64,000 bases of DNA. It comes from Beta vulgaris subsp. vulgaris (lineage: Eukaryota > Streptophyta > Magnoliopsida > Caryophyllales > Amaranthaceae). Each line of letters starts with the position of its first letter. Within the stretch, counting starts at the first letter, position 1. Below are positions 33,773-45,990 of the stretch, in pieces. The notes below the pieces were generated by a model that did no database searches, had not been told where the DNA came from, and saw only the letters and a list, made by a program, of their open reading frames with translations. The translations under genes and the position numbers were made by a program. The stretch covers positions 16,071,955 to 16,135,954 of the forward strand of contig NC_079208.1 of the NCBI RefSeq assembly GCF_026745355.1, written 5' to 3'.

Positions 33773-36405
33773 TGTTATTTCACTAGGAACAATAGGAGGG
33801 TGAATTGTATGTATAGAAATAAACTTAACTTTTTACGGAATTTTGAACGTAAACAAAGAAACAAGCTAAAGGAACACAAGAAATTTTTCGAGGAAAAACT
33901 TGGTGGGCCCAACAAGAAGAAACAACCTCGACCACTAGGGATTTTAAACTCAACTCTTTCACTAATTAGGCCAAACAATTTTGTTACAACCTAATTCTAC
34001 TCACAGGAGGCCACACCTTGAGTTCCTAAACTCAAGTTCCTGAGCAATTGTTCCCTTAACAATTTCTCAACTTCACTTGAAGTTTTCTCATTTTAACTCG
34101 CTTCACTCAAAACTTTCTCTTTTATAGAACTTCACTCAAAGTCCCCTTACCCCAAAAACTAAAATATAATTGATCAATAATAGCTTAGTGGAATAGAGTA
34201 AGAAGGTGATGAACAAATGACTTTTATGAGAGAATGAAGGCACTGATACTTTGTTTAGTTAAACTCACTAAATCACTTGGTTGGACACACATTGAAACTT
34301 AATTAGACACTACTATTTATAGTGGTAATAACTTAGAACGTGGGATTAAAACATGTGTTAGTGATAAAACCATTATCCCATAATGTTCCTTACCCGGAAG
34401 AACACGTTCCTCCTTAATCCCATGATCTTTGTGATCACTGTTAAACGTGGGAGATAAACATGTTACTGGTCCCTCAAATTTAGCAATCACTAAAAGCAGT
34501 AATTAAAAAATATGATTTAATTAAAAAATATTTTAGTTAGTAAAACCAAAATAAAATCCTTTTATCAAAAATATTATCTTAAAAAATATTTTTCATAAAA
34601 CTAAAAAGGATATTTATTATATTTCATAATTAAATCCTTTCCTTAAAAAGATTTTCCTTAAAATCAGATTTTTACTTAAATAAAATGGCTACATAGAATC
34701 TAGGCATAAATTACTCAACAGACATAATTAAACAGTTGTACTGCTTCATCCTAAGTCTAGTTCCTTTTAATAGTTAGTTCCTTCAACTTATTATGACATC
34801 GCCAGTTAGTCTACTCCTTACAAAAGAACAAATGCTCATTCTCATTTTAAATTGCCACAATTCCTTACTATTCTGACTCGTACCTTTACGTTGGAACTAT
34901 AAACAAAAAGCCTCGCTTTGGTTTTATTGCTCTAATGCTTCTCCAGTACCAAATCTTTGAACATCTTCACTTAGGCTATGTTTAGTTCACCTATGTTTAG
35001 TTCATCTGAAATTTTCTGATCTGAACTTATCTGATCTGATCTGAACTTATTTTTTCTGATCTGATCTGATCTGAATCATTTTTTCTAATCTAATCTGATC
35101 TGATCTGAACTGATCTGATTTACAAAGATCTTATCTTTTATAAAATATATTATTACTATTATATTATTACTTTGTAAATCGTTATTATGCAATACATTAT
35201 AAGATCTTCTTTATAGTATTACTATTATTATCATTTTATTTCTATTACAACTTTTACAAACTTTTATTATTAATAATAATATTATTATTATCATTATTAT
35301 AAGAACAACAATAATAATTATTATTATTACTAAAAATAATTATATAACTCAAGTCATTAATTTATAAGAGCACTTATACAATGTTTCACACTTTCCCTTA
35401 AAAAAAATGTTTCACACTTGAGAAGTCGGCAAACTCAACTCTTTTTTTCCATATAAAATAAAATAAGATATACAAACAACTATGACTTGAGCAAAAAAGA
35501 AATAAATATCATGCAACTTCAAATAGCTAGAGAGATTTGGAATTCGGTAGGAAGAGGTATACCGAATCTAAATTTATACTTTGTATCTCACACTTAGCTT
35601 ATTTTGAAATGTAATCCGAACTTAGTAGTTTCGTTGTCATGAATTTGAGATATCATATTTTATATATTTCTTATTTTTGCGTCAATCTTATGTTCTTAAC
35701 ATGTGGCTTTTGATTTTCTATTATTTAATAACAACAAAATAACTTAATATAATGATAACAATGACATTTATAATGGTAACAACATGATCAATAATAATTA
35801 CCAATATTAATAATTAATAAGTACAACAACAACAACAATAATAATTCTTTTGAACAAATGTACTAGTAAATAATAATACTCCTTTTGTATTTTTTTTATC
35901 TTTCTCACTTAGAATCTTGACACTATTCACAATTAGAGATAATCTATTAGATTTTTCTCAATATATAAGAAAAAATATAGTCATGTGGGGTCTTATTTGA
36001 TTTGTCTCAATGAGTACTTCATTAATATTCAATTATTATAATTTTTACTAATATGTAATGGAAGATATTTAATAATAATAATGAGTTTTTAAATATAAGC
36101 ATAATCTGATCTGAACTGATCTGATCTGAACTTATTTTTTCTAATCTGATCTGAACTTATTTTTTTTTGATCTGATCTGATCTGATCTGATTAGATCTGA
36201 AATAAGCAAAAATAAGGTGAACTGAACATAGCCTTAGTCTCCAAAATCCAAACTTGATTTCTTCTTTGACTTAGTATTCTCTTTGTTCCTTTCATTGATA
36301 CCTTGAAATTCATTCACTTAAACAACTTGTTAGTCCAATACTTGGTTTGTATATTTGTTCCTTTGTCATCATTAAAACTAGGGTTCAACAATTTCCCCCT
36401 TTTTG
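33773..36405 (-). repeat. 3' LTR of the large copia element, with polypurine tract
   Basis: TG...CA from 33773 to 36390, of which 34974-36233 is an inserted MITE; the LTR itself is about 1.36 kb. 36391-36405 on the minus strand reads AAAAAGGGGGAAAT, the polypurine tract. Matches the solo LTR at 5247-6712. Confidence 0.85.
34974..36233. repeat. Harbinger-type element, long form (GATCTGATCTGAAC-rich)
   Basis: Terminal repeats GGCTATGTTTAGTTCACC / GGTGAACTGAACATAGCC. TTA at 34971-34973 and 36234-36236 is the 3-bp duplication. Subterminal regions are runs of GATCTGATCTGAAC. The AT-rich interior (1 kb) has no transposase. It is the long relative of 60762-61120. Confidence 0.88.
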
Positions 36406-37046
36406 ATGATGACAACAAAGTCACAAATTATGGAAAACAACAAATAACATAAGAGAATGAAAAAGATAAAATAATAATTTATATAATTTAATTAAGGCAG
36501 AGTAAGGATTTACAGTTTTTATTTTTTCGTATATTTCAACTTAGTTTGTTCCTGATATCTTTTTCCCCTTTATCATCGTCAAAAAGATCAAACTCTTGGT
36601 GATTTTGGGAAGACTGATATTTACAAGACCTTTAAACCATTAACAAGCACCAAAAAAAATATGGTTAAATTAGGAATTTCAAAGGTTAGACTTGCTCAAA
36701 CATCAATCACATAATACTATCCATTCAAAGTAAGAAATTATACGCAAACCACACGAAGACAAAGATAGCAAAATTCATTATATTTTTAGCACTTATTCCA
36801 TGTAGGTACAAAAGAGAAAAAGAAGAAAAGAAAAAAAACAAAAGGTAAGAGTTCCCGTTCCTTTAAGAGAAATAAGAACTAAACATTAGGAATAGAAGGG
36901 GAGTTGTGTTCCCATACTACTTCTTCCTCAATCACTTCTTCCAACTTCTTCATCACCTCCCCATGATGTCCATCAAGTTGGTGCTTCAAAGTGTTAATTG
37001 CTTCGACCATTATCTTCATGTTCTTTTGTTGTTCTATCACTATATC
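36391..37046 (-). pseudogene. C-terminal part of an extra ORF downstream of copia pol
   Basis: Reading from the Gypsy insertion point leftwards, an open frame runs from 37051 to a stop at 36879-36881. It is helical, rich in Lys/Glu/Met/Ile with heptad-like spacing, so probably a short coiled coil. The same frame continues on the other side of the Gypsy element (48378-48920). The rest of the interval up to the LTR (36402-36878) is non-coding. An ORF at this place, between pol and the 3' LTR, is where SIRE-type copia elements carry an envelope-like gene; I see no convincing transmembrane segment. Confidence 0.5.
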
Positions 37047-37051
37047 GCTGA

Positions 37052-37690
37052 TGTTACATAGTGCTAAACTTGTAAATCAATACTACTATCCCCAACAGTA
37101 GGTTCTAGACTAGGAGACTTGTGCAACAACACCTGGACTCAAACCCCGAACCTGAGCTCCGCCTTGAAACCTGCAAAAAGGGACCCACCCTGGAGGTTTG
37201 GGTGGTATTTGCCCCTCCGAAGCTTAAGTCAGGTATCAGGGATATGAAGGAACTTTTAGAGAGAGAAAGTAGAGAGAGAGTATTTATGGCAGAATAACAG
37301 TACTATGTTCTGAAAAACGTACCTTTCCCCTGTTTCAAGGACTATTTATGGTGTCTGAAATGACTGCTATATTTTGATGTCACCCTAATTTGGGAGCATC
37401 TGATTGGCTAAGCAATAATGCTGTGACATGCGGCGATTATTGATTGGAGAGTACACATCACCCTTTTACACAGAAATACTCTTTACTTTTGGGCCTAAGT
37501 ACAATTTGGGCCATAAGAAGGGTTTTAGTACACTTTTTTATTCAGAAAAGTGTACTTTAGTCCATACATGCTTATGACCCATGTACTTTACCATAATAGG
37601 AAAGCGCCACTTGTAGGGCTGTGATGGGCCACGTGTCACATTTATAGCCGTTGATATTTAGGCTACAACATTTACCCCTTTAAAGAGGAG
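37052..37690 (-). repeat. 3' LTR and polypurine tract of the Tat-like Gypsy
   Basis: 619 bp, TGTTACATAG...CTACAACA. Internal neighbour bases 37671-37690 form the purine tract on the minus strand. Confidence 0.88.
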
Positions 37691-37861
37691 TTTACCATTT
37701 AAGCGCCAAGACGGTTGGTATCCTCTTTTAACCGACGAGAACTGCCCTTATTTTTCAATATGAAAAGGGGGCCATTTAGGCGGTCTCATCAGGTCAACCC
37801 TCAAGGGTGTTTGGCATGTAACAGTTACTTTTACCGGGAGAGGAGGTCACTTTCACCCCTC

Positions 37862-37869
37862 TATAAATA
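37862..37869 (+). promoter_or_regulatory. TATA box for the antisense gene of the Gypsy element
   Basis: Plus-strand CTATAAATATG, about 190 bp inside the 3' LTR boundary, followed by a CT/GA-rich leader (37915-37975) and then the coding region. Position and context fit a core promoter for the plus-strand gene, opposite to the element's own transcription. Confidence 0.6.
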
Positions 37870-38106
37870 TGTCCCTTTGTCGTTTCTGAAATCACTTTTA
37901 CATCTTGGAGAGATTTTCTAGAGAGAGAGACTCTGCCCCATTTTTACTGAACTCTAGAGAGAGAAAGAGTCCTCATCGACAATCTTGCCAAGTGTTTTCA
38001 ACTCGTCCAAGGTTTCGTCCAACTCGTCCTTTTCGTTCGTCCGAGCACTTTCAATAGGTATCCTTTTCCTCTATTTACTTCTTATCTTGTACATTTTTTA
38101 AGAAAA

Positions 38107-41100
38107 ATGAATTCGTCTTCTTCTTCGAATATTCCCGGCCGCTCAAGGGTTGGTCTTCACCCTAGAACATAGAGCCTTTCTTCTTCAGCACATTCTAGAG
38201 TTGGGCCTATCTCGGCCGGCCATGCATTTTATTATTTTGAACATGGACGACAAAGTCAGACGACCCAGTCTTTACCTGTTGTGTAGGGTAATCTGGCACA
38301 CGTCAAGCAAACAGCTCGCATTAGACGAGGGGTAAACCTTTCGACCTCCAGCTTAGAGATGGAGGCGTCAACCGGACGAATTCCTGCTGACGGGGAGCGC
38401 GAAGTTCAAAGTGCCCGGCCAGCAAATCAAAATACTTCTCCTGGAAGCGTCCAGGAGGAGAATATTATCATAAAGTCTCCAGAACCCAGCCCGTCTGGAG
38501 AAGATATGGCTACGGACGAGGCCAATGAGGTGGGGGTCTCCTCTAGTCCGTCTACCGACTCAGAGGAACCGTCCACTACTTCTTCCGAAATAAGGCGCCG
38601 GCTGGGCCCCTTATCTGACCCTAGATTCATTCTGGCCGACAACAATTGGCTAGGACGGGTAGGTCCCGACCTTAAACACTTTTCCTCGACTATGCCTATG
38701 CCGGGGTACCGTTTTGTTCTTCCTGGCCGGGAAGACACTGTACTTAGTGCTCCTTCCGGCCATTTTGCTGTTTATCGGCTTGCTTTGGATGCCGGGTTGC
38801 GATTTCCCTTGCATCCCTTCATCAGCCGCCTTCTTCAGTAGTACAGCATTGGCCATAACCAACTTGCCCAAACTCTTGGCAAAATATCCTAACCTTCTTA
38901 GCTGTCTGCGAGCTAAAAGGTGTTGATCCTTCGTTGGCCGCCTTCTCCCAAATTCATTACATCTCTAAGGTTCCAAGAACGGTGGACGGAGCCTGGTTCA
39001 GTGTATGCAATCGTTAGGGCTACCTAACGTCTTAGGACAAGACGTCCAAGATGCATGCATGGAAGGCAGAATTTCTATTTGTTCATGCACCTAACGAAGC
39101 CGTAGCAAGATGGTACCGGTACTTTAGCCGGGCCATAACCAACACTGGACGAACAATGTCCAATTTAGAGCTGGAGAGTACTTCGGCCGAAGAAATGATG
39201 GAATACTTCAGAGTATCGGAGTATTCCATAAATAATTCCTCCTTTAAGGGTCCGTCCAATTGGATCCCCTTCAAGGAGATGTTTTACAATGATAACTTCT
39301 TGGTCGTCGCGGCTTCCGGCGGGCCGAGGATAGAGGTATAACTTGCCATTTTTTCTAAATAATGCTTTCGTCCAATGACTACATCAATCTAATCATGCTT
39401 TTTCTTCTCGTATAGATTCGGCTAGAGCTGCACTTAAGAAGTTTTGGACGGAAAACATCAGCATGTCCAAGTTCACAGACTCTCTCTGGAAAGAGTACAA
39501 CAAATCCGGCTTTGAAAAGAGGACGAATACTTTGATAAACACTTAGCAATCTTAATTTTTTTTTTTTGTTTGGGACAAACCCTCTCTTTAAGAAGCAAAT
39601 CGTCCTGGGTCACTTGGCCGACTTCCTTTAACCCACGAGACTCGTCCAAAAGTGAACATGTTGAACTCTTGGACGAGTGCTATTGTCTAGACGGGTCTTG
39701 CCCCAAAGGGGAACTCGGCCAAGATTCTGCACCTTTCTAGGAGGGAAGTCGTCTAGAATTTATTGGCCGGCTTCCTTCCGCAGAGGATATCACTTTATTT
39801 ATTTTTTAGCCTTTGATGGACGGGATCCCTATTTAACAGAGCTTCGTCTATACTAAAGCTGTACCATTCATGGCCGGTTTACCTTTCTCTTTTTTCTTTT
39901 TCCGGCCGCTGATATTTTTACTTGGTTCTTTTTCAGAAAAATGCCCCGACGTCCAAGGCGTTGGCAGAGAAGGCGGCTTCAAAGAAGAGGCCGGCCACGA
40001 CCGAAGATGCACCTCCCCCCAAAAAACCCAAAGGCTTCATAGCCAAAAAGAAAAAACCCTCTCGGCCTTCTTTGCCAAAGGTCGTGATTTCTATACCGGT
40101 CGAGGAACGAGGAAGACCCTCCTACTACCGATAAGAGGGCCTTGGTCACTTATGCCGGCCCAGTCGATCCAACTCCCCCTACTTCTGAGCAATCGGACGC
40201 GGTTGTTCTCTTGGACGGGACAGGGAATCAATCTACCCAGCCGGACGCGGCTTTAGACGGGTCGACCCTTTTCTGGGCTAGTGGCCAAGCTGGTGTTCCA
40301 AATGCCGGAAGCTTAAAGGACGGCTTCCCGATCTTCTAGTGAGTCTTATTACTCTAACGTAGTTAGGACTTTGTGCGTTGGCGGGCGCTCGATGAGTCCG
40401 TCCAACAAACAGGCCGTAGTTATACCCGTCAGAAATATTGACGAGTCTCCTCTTTAAGATAAAGGAAAAGGGGCAGCTGAAGTAGCTCCTGACGGCTCTC
40501 CCACTCTCTCGGACGACGAATTCTCGGCCGCTTTTGCGAGGATGACTTCGGCCGACTGTGAAAAGCTCAAGTAGGAGCTTTTCAAATGTTTCCCTGAGCC
40601 TTACCTTAAGGGATTGAGAGGGGCTTCATCAGGGCATGTAGGCTACATGTCTCAACTGGCTGCTGAGGTACATTTTCTGTTTCTTTGTCGCCTTTTTTCT
40701 TTACTTGGTGAGTTTGCCAAAATTTTATGCTCGTCTTAACACACGTATCGTTCCTTTTTCAGCTGTTTGCTCGCAGCACAATTACTGAGGACTAGGCAAG
40801 GTTGCTCAGGAAAAAGAACAAACAGATCGTCCGGGATGCTACCAATGCAGCGGACCAGGCCCAATTCTCCATTTCCGAGCAAGAAGTACTACATCGCCAG
40901 TCCAGAGAGGCTTGGGAAAAACGCTCGGCCGAGATGGAGGCCGACAATAAGAGGTACCTGATCCGGCTGATGGAGCTGTTGGACGAAAAAGTTGCCCTTG
41001 AGCTGGCTCTTAAGGACGAGAGAAACGCAGCCCTTCTGGCGGCCGCGGAGCTCCGAAGAGAAAACCGCTATCTTCGGGCGAAGAGCCACGCGCTAAAGGA

Positions 41101-41399
41101 AGAGGTCACTGCAACTTTTCAGTCAGCCAAGGAGGCTCTGAACGAAATGATTGATACTTCGAAATACTAGGCTGTGAAGGCCTTCGAAATCCTAGGCTGT
41201 GAAGGCCTTCGAAATGATGGCCGAAGAGGACGACATTCCAAAATATGTTCGTCGACTTGACTTTCAGGAGAGCCTTAATAAAGCTAATTTGACCGGGGAG
41301 GAGCCTCCAGTCTTTCAAGAATCCTCGGATGATGAGGAAGAAGAAGAGGTCGACCCCGAAGCCCAGGCCGACGATACCAACACTACTCCAGAGGCTTAG
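38107..41399 (+). pseudogene. Antisense accessory gene (aORF) of the Tat-like Gypsy, multi-exon
   Basis: Plus-strand coding blocks: 38359-38841 (Ser/Glu-rich N-terminus, then a V-Y-R-L-A-L-D-A-G-L-R-F-P-L-H-P-F block), continuation in shifted frames to about 39040 (C-E-L-K-G-V-D-P-S), 39051-39336, an intron 39337-39415 (GT...TATAG), a short block to about 39540, an acceptor at 39937, 39938-40134 with a Lys/Pro-rich nuclear-signal-like stretch, 40142-40339, then a coiled coil (40802-41170) and an acidic tail (41199-41399). The middle resembles the domain called putative gypsy-type transposon (PF04195). Such antisense ORFs between pol and 3' LTR are known in Retand-type elements. This copy has stops, frameshifts and a 26-bp tandem duplication at 41168-41213. 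Function of the family is unknown. Confidence 0.7.
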
Positions 41400-42394
41400 C
41401 TTCTTTTTTTTTTGTTTTTTTTTCCTCAATCTTGGCTGCAGGCCATTTGTACTTTGTAGTTTTTTTCTATTTTTTGTATTTTAGACTAGGTTGTAATTTC
41501 TTCTTTTGATCTTCTATAAAATAGTATCTTTTTTCACTTCTTGCCTCAGAATTCTATCCATATGACGTTTATTCCTTAATCCAATTATCAAGAATAATGA
41601 TGCCAAGTATAAAAACTATTCGGCCTTTATGATCAACTTGCTCTGGCCGAAGACACCATTATTTTCAACTTAGTCCAATTATCAGAATATTGATGCCAAG
41701 TTTAAAAACTGTTCGGCCTGAAACTCAGATATTGTTCGTCAGAACTCATTTTACCAAATTTATTTGTACAAGGAATTTTGTTATTTGCAGTAGTATATTT
41801 AGCCTATATGCCCCCCTTCTTGGACGAAGAAGTTTCAACAACTTTTCTTTGATCCAAGAAGGAGAATGACCATGATATATACTTATGCAAGATAGGACTT
41901 AAATCATTTACTAAGGTTGTGGCAATTCTTCCATCCTTGTTAAAGTTTGAAATAACTTTTTCCTTTACTAAGGTTGTTATCCCAGTGAATGGCCTTTGGA
42001 CGGAAAGTAAGACTCTTTTACTAAAGCGTCCTAATTCCAGCCGCCTTTGTTTAGGAGATGTTAGCTCTTTAAGCTAGCCCATAGTAAGCCTTCGTCATGT
42101 GCTATCCTTATAGGATTTTGACATGTTGGTCGGTCTCCTAATAGAAGGTGTTTTTATTTGCCGTTCTGCTTTGAATGCCGGCTTGGCCGATGGTATGTAC
42201 CTTTGAACAATTAATAAGGCATACATAACAATCAAATAGATAGTCATAGAAGGGAAGTAGATTTGTATTATATGAATTTTGCTTGGCTGGGAGCCAAGAT
42301 ACATGTATACATTTCTACTTTTTCATTAATGTGCCTAGGGCACTTAGTTAGTAAGAGATTACACTTCTCCAGCTACATCAAATGCAATATCTTT
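41400..42394. other. Convergent non-coding spacer between aORF and pol
   Basis: Follows the antisense gene's stop and the end of pol on the other strand. Contains a plausible plus-strand 3' UTR (TTCTATAAAATAGT near 41512) and a direct repeat of CCAATTATCA(A)GAATA-ATGATGCCAAGT-type sequence at 41580-41600 and 41673-41700. No ORF. Confidence 0.5.
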
Positions 42395-43590
42395 TCAAAG
42401 TATATGAGTTCCACTAGGAATAGAGCGGCCGTCCATGTCTTCTAGACGAAAGGTGCCACCCTGAACTTCGTGGACTATCTTGTAAGGTCCTTCCCAGTTT
42501 GGTGTGAGCTTACCCATTTCTTTGGCCCGACCGACTGCTTCCATTTTCCTCAGGACGAGGTCTCCCTTCTTTAGTGGCCGCCTAGCCACCCACTTGTTAA
42601 ATTCTCGAGCCATTCTTAATTTATATAGTTGCATCCTTAACAGAGCATTACCCCTCACTTCAGGAACCTGATCCAAGGCCGTCCGGAGAGCAGCCAATTG
42701 ACATCTTCTGAATAAAGCATGACTCGCAGAGATGGTTCTTCAATTCCAATGGGGAGGACGACTTCTGAGCCATAGACGAGCATAAATGGAGTTTCCCCAG
42801 TTGAGTTCTTGGCTGTTGTTCTGATTGACCAAAGAACCAACTGTAACTCTTCTACCCACAATCCCTTAGCATTGTCTAGCTTCTTTTTTATTCCTGCTGA
42901 TAAAATTTTGTTGAAGGCTTCAACTTGTCCATTTGCCTGGGGATGGGCAACAACAGCAAAAGCTTTAATGCCCTGATCGACCAGCCATTCTCGAAGCTTG
43001 GACGTTTCAAACTGCGGTCCATTGTCAAAAATAATAGTCTGAGGCATCCCAAACCTTGTAATGAGGTTCTTTCAGACGAACCCCTTCACATCATTGGTGG
43101 TGATTCCACTCATTGCTTCAGCCTCCACCCATTTTGTGAAGTAGTCTACTGCTACTATCACAAATGTTTTCTGGCCGGCCGCTACAGGAAATGACGCAAG
43201 GATATCCATTCCCCATTTGGCGAAGGGAAGGGGGAAAAGAACTGGAGTCAAATAGTTGGACGACTTTTGATATATGTTGCTATGCCTTTGACAACTATCA
43301 CATTTCCTTGCATAGAGCAGAGCGTCCTCCTTTAAGGTGGGCCAGTAATACCCAGTACTTAAAGCCTTTTCTCCTAATGCTCTTCCCCCAATGTGAGAAG
43401 CACAAGCCCCTTCATGTAGCTCTTTCAGAACATCTAGGCCATCTTCTCTAGAAATACATTTGAGGAGTGGCCGATTAAATGCCTTTTTGTAGAGAGTCCC
43501 ATCCCAGAGCTCAAACCATTTGTCCCATGCCTTTACATACTTGGCTTCCAAGGGATCAGTAGGCAGGCGTCCTGTTTTCTTGTATTCCAT
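42395..43590 (-). pseudogene. Tat-like Gypsy integrase
   Basis: 43590-43072 has the HHCC zinc region (H-E-G-A-C-A-S-H, C-D-S-C) and the first catalytic aspartate (G-M-D-I-L) plus D-Y-F-T-K-W-V-E-A. After an in-frame stop, 43047-42655 has F-D-N-G-P-Q-F and Q-A-N-G-Q-V-E, completing the DDE triad. A frameshift near 42680 leads to 42697-42395 with the C-terminal G-D-L-V-L-R-K and L-x-P-N-W-E-G-P-Y-K-I motif. The gene is complete in content but broken. Confidence 0.85.
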
Positions 43591-43642
43591 GACGGGGCTT
43601 ATCCAATCGTTTCCTCAGCTGAGAAACAGAACTTCCTTTTGA

Positions 43643-44071
43643 TCAATAGGCCCGCCCCTTGATCGCCTTTCTTGGCTCAAATTCTAAGTCAAACATGTTG
43701 AGCTCCACAACCCACTTTAGCATTTGTCCAGAGGCATCCATCTTATGTAGGACTTGCCTTAGAGGCTGGTCAGTATAGACAAGGATACTATGGGCAAGAA
43801 AATATGGCCTCAGCTTTCGGCTGGCCATAAGCAGTGCCAGGCCGAACTTCTCTACCATTGAATACCTGCCCTCAGCATGTTTTAGCACATGGCTAACAAA
43901 GTAGACCGATATTTGCACTGAATCCCTCTCAGTTAGGATAACAGCGCTAACTACATGCGGCGATACGGCCAGGTATACAAATAGTTTTTCTCCTTCGGCC
44001 GGACTGATTAATCGAGGCAACTGCCGGAGGTGCTCCTTTACCTGCTGAAGAGCCTTCTCTGCCTCCTCCAT
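43643..44071 (-). pseudogene. Tat-like Gypsy RNase H
   Basis: Carries L-F-V-Y-L-A-V-S, Y-S-M-V-E-K-F-G-L-A-L and V-Y-T-D-Q-P-L-R-Q-V-L typical of Gypsy RNase H / connection. It is out of frame with RT (44434-44850). Only about 50 bp separate it from the integrase frame. In Tat elements an additional archaeal-type RNase H domain normally lies here, so this copy appears to have lost it. Confidence 0.8.
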
Positions 44072-44379
44072 CCATTCAAATCTCGCATTCTTTTTTATAG
44101 TTTCGAAGAAATGATGACACTTATCTCCAGGTTTAGAAAGAAAACGTCCAAGGGCAGCCAGTCACTCTGTCAAACGTTGAACTTCCTTAATCTTAGACGG
44201 AGAAGTCATGTCCAAGATCGCCTGAATCTTATCAGGATTCACCTCCATTCCTCGCTGCTCAACCAAGAACCCCAAAAACTTCCCGGTCACCACTCCAAAT
44301 ACACACCTCTGCGGGTTGAGTTTTAACTTGTATTTTCTGAGAGTTAAGAATGTTGCTCATAGATCCTCCATATGATCCA

Positions 44380-44850
44380 CCTCTTTGCGGCTTTTGACGA
44401 TCATGTCGTCAATGTAAGCCTCCATATTCCTTCTCAACCGCGGTTGGAAACTATGTTTATATGCCTCTGAAAGGTAGCTGGCGCATTTCGGAGGCCGAAA
44501 GGCATCCTCAGCCACCCATAGAGACCTTTCTCAGTGATAAATGAGGTATTGTCTTGGTCCTCTGACAACATAGGGATCTGGTGAAAACCTAAATAGGCGT
44601 CCATAAAGCTAAGTAGTGCATGCCCCGCCGTGGAGTCAACTAGCCGATCTATCTTAGGCAGAGGGAAACTGTCCTTTGGACAAGCCTTGTTTAGATCAGT
44701 GTGATCCACACACATCCTCCAAGTTCCGTTTGGCTTGGAGACCATGACCACGTTGGCAATCCAATCCGGATAATAAGTCTCCCGGATGAATTTTGATTTT
44801 AACAGCTTCTGGACTTCCTGATCAACGACTTGATTCATGGCCGGACCCAA
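44380..44850 (-). pseudogene. Tat-like Gypsy reverse transcriptase
   Basis: 44850-44434 contains K-P-N-G-T-W-R-M-C-V-D, F-P-L-P-K-I-D and F-M-D-A-Y-L-G-F-H-Q-I. The active-site Y-I-D-D-M is still encoded at 44402-44416 but in another frame, past a frameshift near 44430. Without repair of the frame no enzyme is made. Confidence 0.85.
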
Positions 44851-44925
44851 GTGCCTCTTTTTCTATCGGATTGGCTTTTGTCCTGGATCTATGTTTAGCT
44901 TATGAACAACAACTTTGGAATCAAT

Positions 44926-45744
44926 TCACGGCATCTCTTCTACTGTATATGCAAAGACATCGTCAAACTCCTTCAACAGCGCGATCAATTCGTCTTTGGT
45001 CTGAGGACCTAGAACTGATCCAATTTTTAGCGTTCTTTCTGGACGTTCTTCGTTCAGACAAATCTCAACCGGTCTCTCCATCGGTTCTGGACGTTCCAGT
45101 CCCATGCCCATGATGGCCATCACTTCTTCAGACGAAGCTTTCTCTTCCATGATGGTCAGGCATTTCCTTTTCTTGCTTGGCAAGAGTATGGACGGCTTTC
45201 TTTCTTGAGGGGCCTTCATCTGAGTTTTTTCTACTTCATTCTTCAACTCTCTTATCTGGCCTTTCAGTTTTTCGGCCGACCCTTCCTCCATGGCCTTTGG
45301 CCGCTCTGACTTTTCTCCTCTCCATGATAAAGGTTTTAGAGTGGTGAGGTAGCATTCCCTTGCTGCTTGCTGATCTCCATATAGGGATCCAATTTTCCCT
45401 CCATCGCACTTAAACTTCATTAGCATTAGATGGGTTACTGTAACAACCTTGATGTGGTTCAAGGTGGGTTATCCGAGAATGACATTATAAGCTGTCAAAT
45501 CTCGTACCGCCAAGAACTTAACAAAGAGAGTCCTGGAGGCTTCCTTCTCCCCTACCCTGACGGGTAAGGTGATAGTTCCCATGGGATGAATGATTCCTCC
45601 TCCGAATCCAATGATGGGATGATTGACTGGAACCAGATTATTCTCGTCAAACTTTAATCTTGACAGACAATCCGCACTGAAGATATCGGTAGAACTTCCT
45701 GTATCAATCAAGATCCGTTTTACCCTGAGATTTGCTATTTTCAT
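44926..45744 (-). pseudogene. Tat-like Gypsy protease and protease-RT linker
   Basis: 45744-45469 has the aspartic protease active site I-D-T-G-S-S and the later V-I-L-G motif, so the protease core looks intact within its ORF. An in-frame stop at 45469 separates it from the linker 45462-44926, which is Glu/Lys-rich and ends just before RT. All these ORFs, from 46617 to 44434, share one frame and are separated only by stop codons. Confidence 0.8.
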
Positions 45745-45990
45745 CTATACCACCAACGGGTCGTCATGGGGTGTTCTTTTATTCACGCTATCCAGTTCGC
45801 TAACCACAATTTCAGGGAAAGGATCAGATTCTGCCTGATTGGTAAGCATTACCTGACTGAGTTCCCGTAAATAGTTTTTGTGGCCGAGATTGGTAGGACC
45901 TCCTGCTGTGAATCCTCCAGATATAACTAGCACTACATCTTCGTTAGTGCTTTCATCATACTTTCTTCTGCCTTGACGATTATCCTTCTT

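Noticed and set aside
38427..38871. Minus-strand ORFs in the antisense-gene region
   Set aside because: Shadows of the plus-strand coding block at 38359-38841, which has the recognisable domain.
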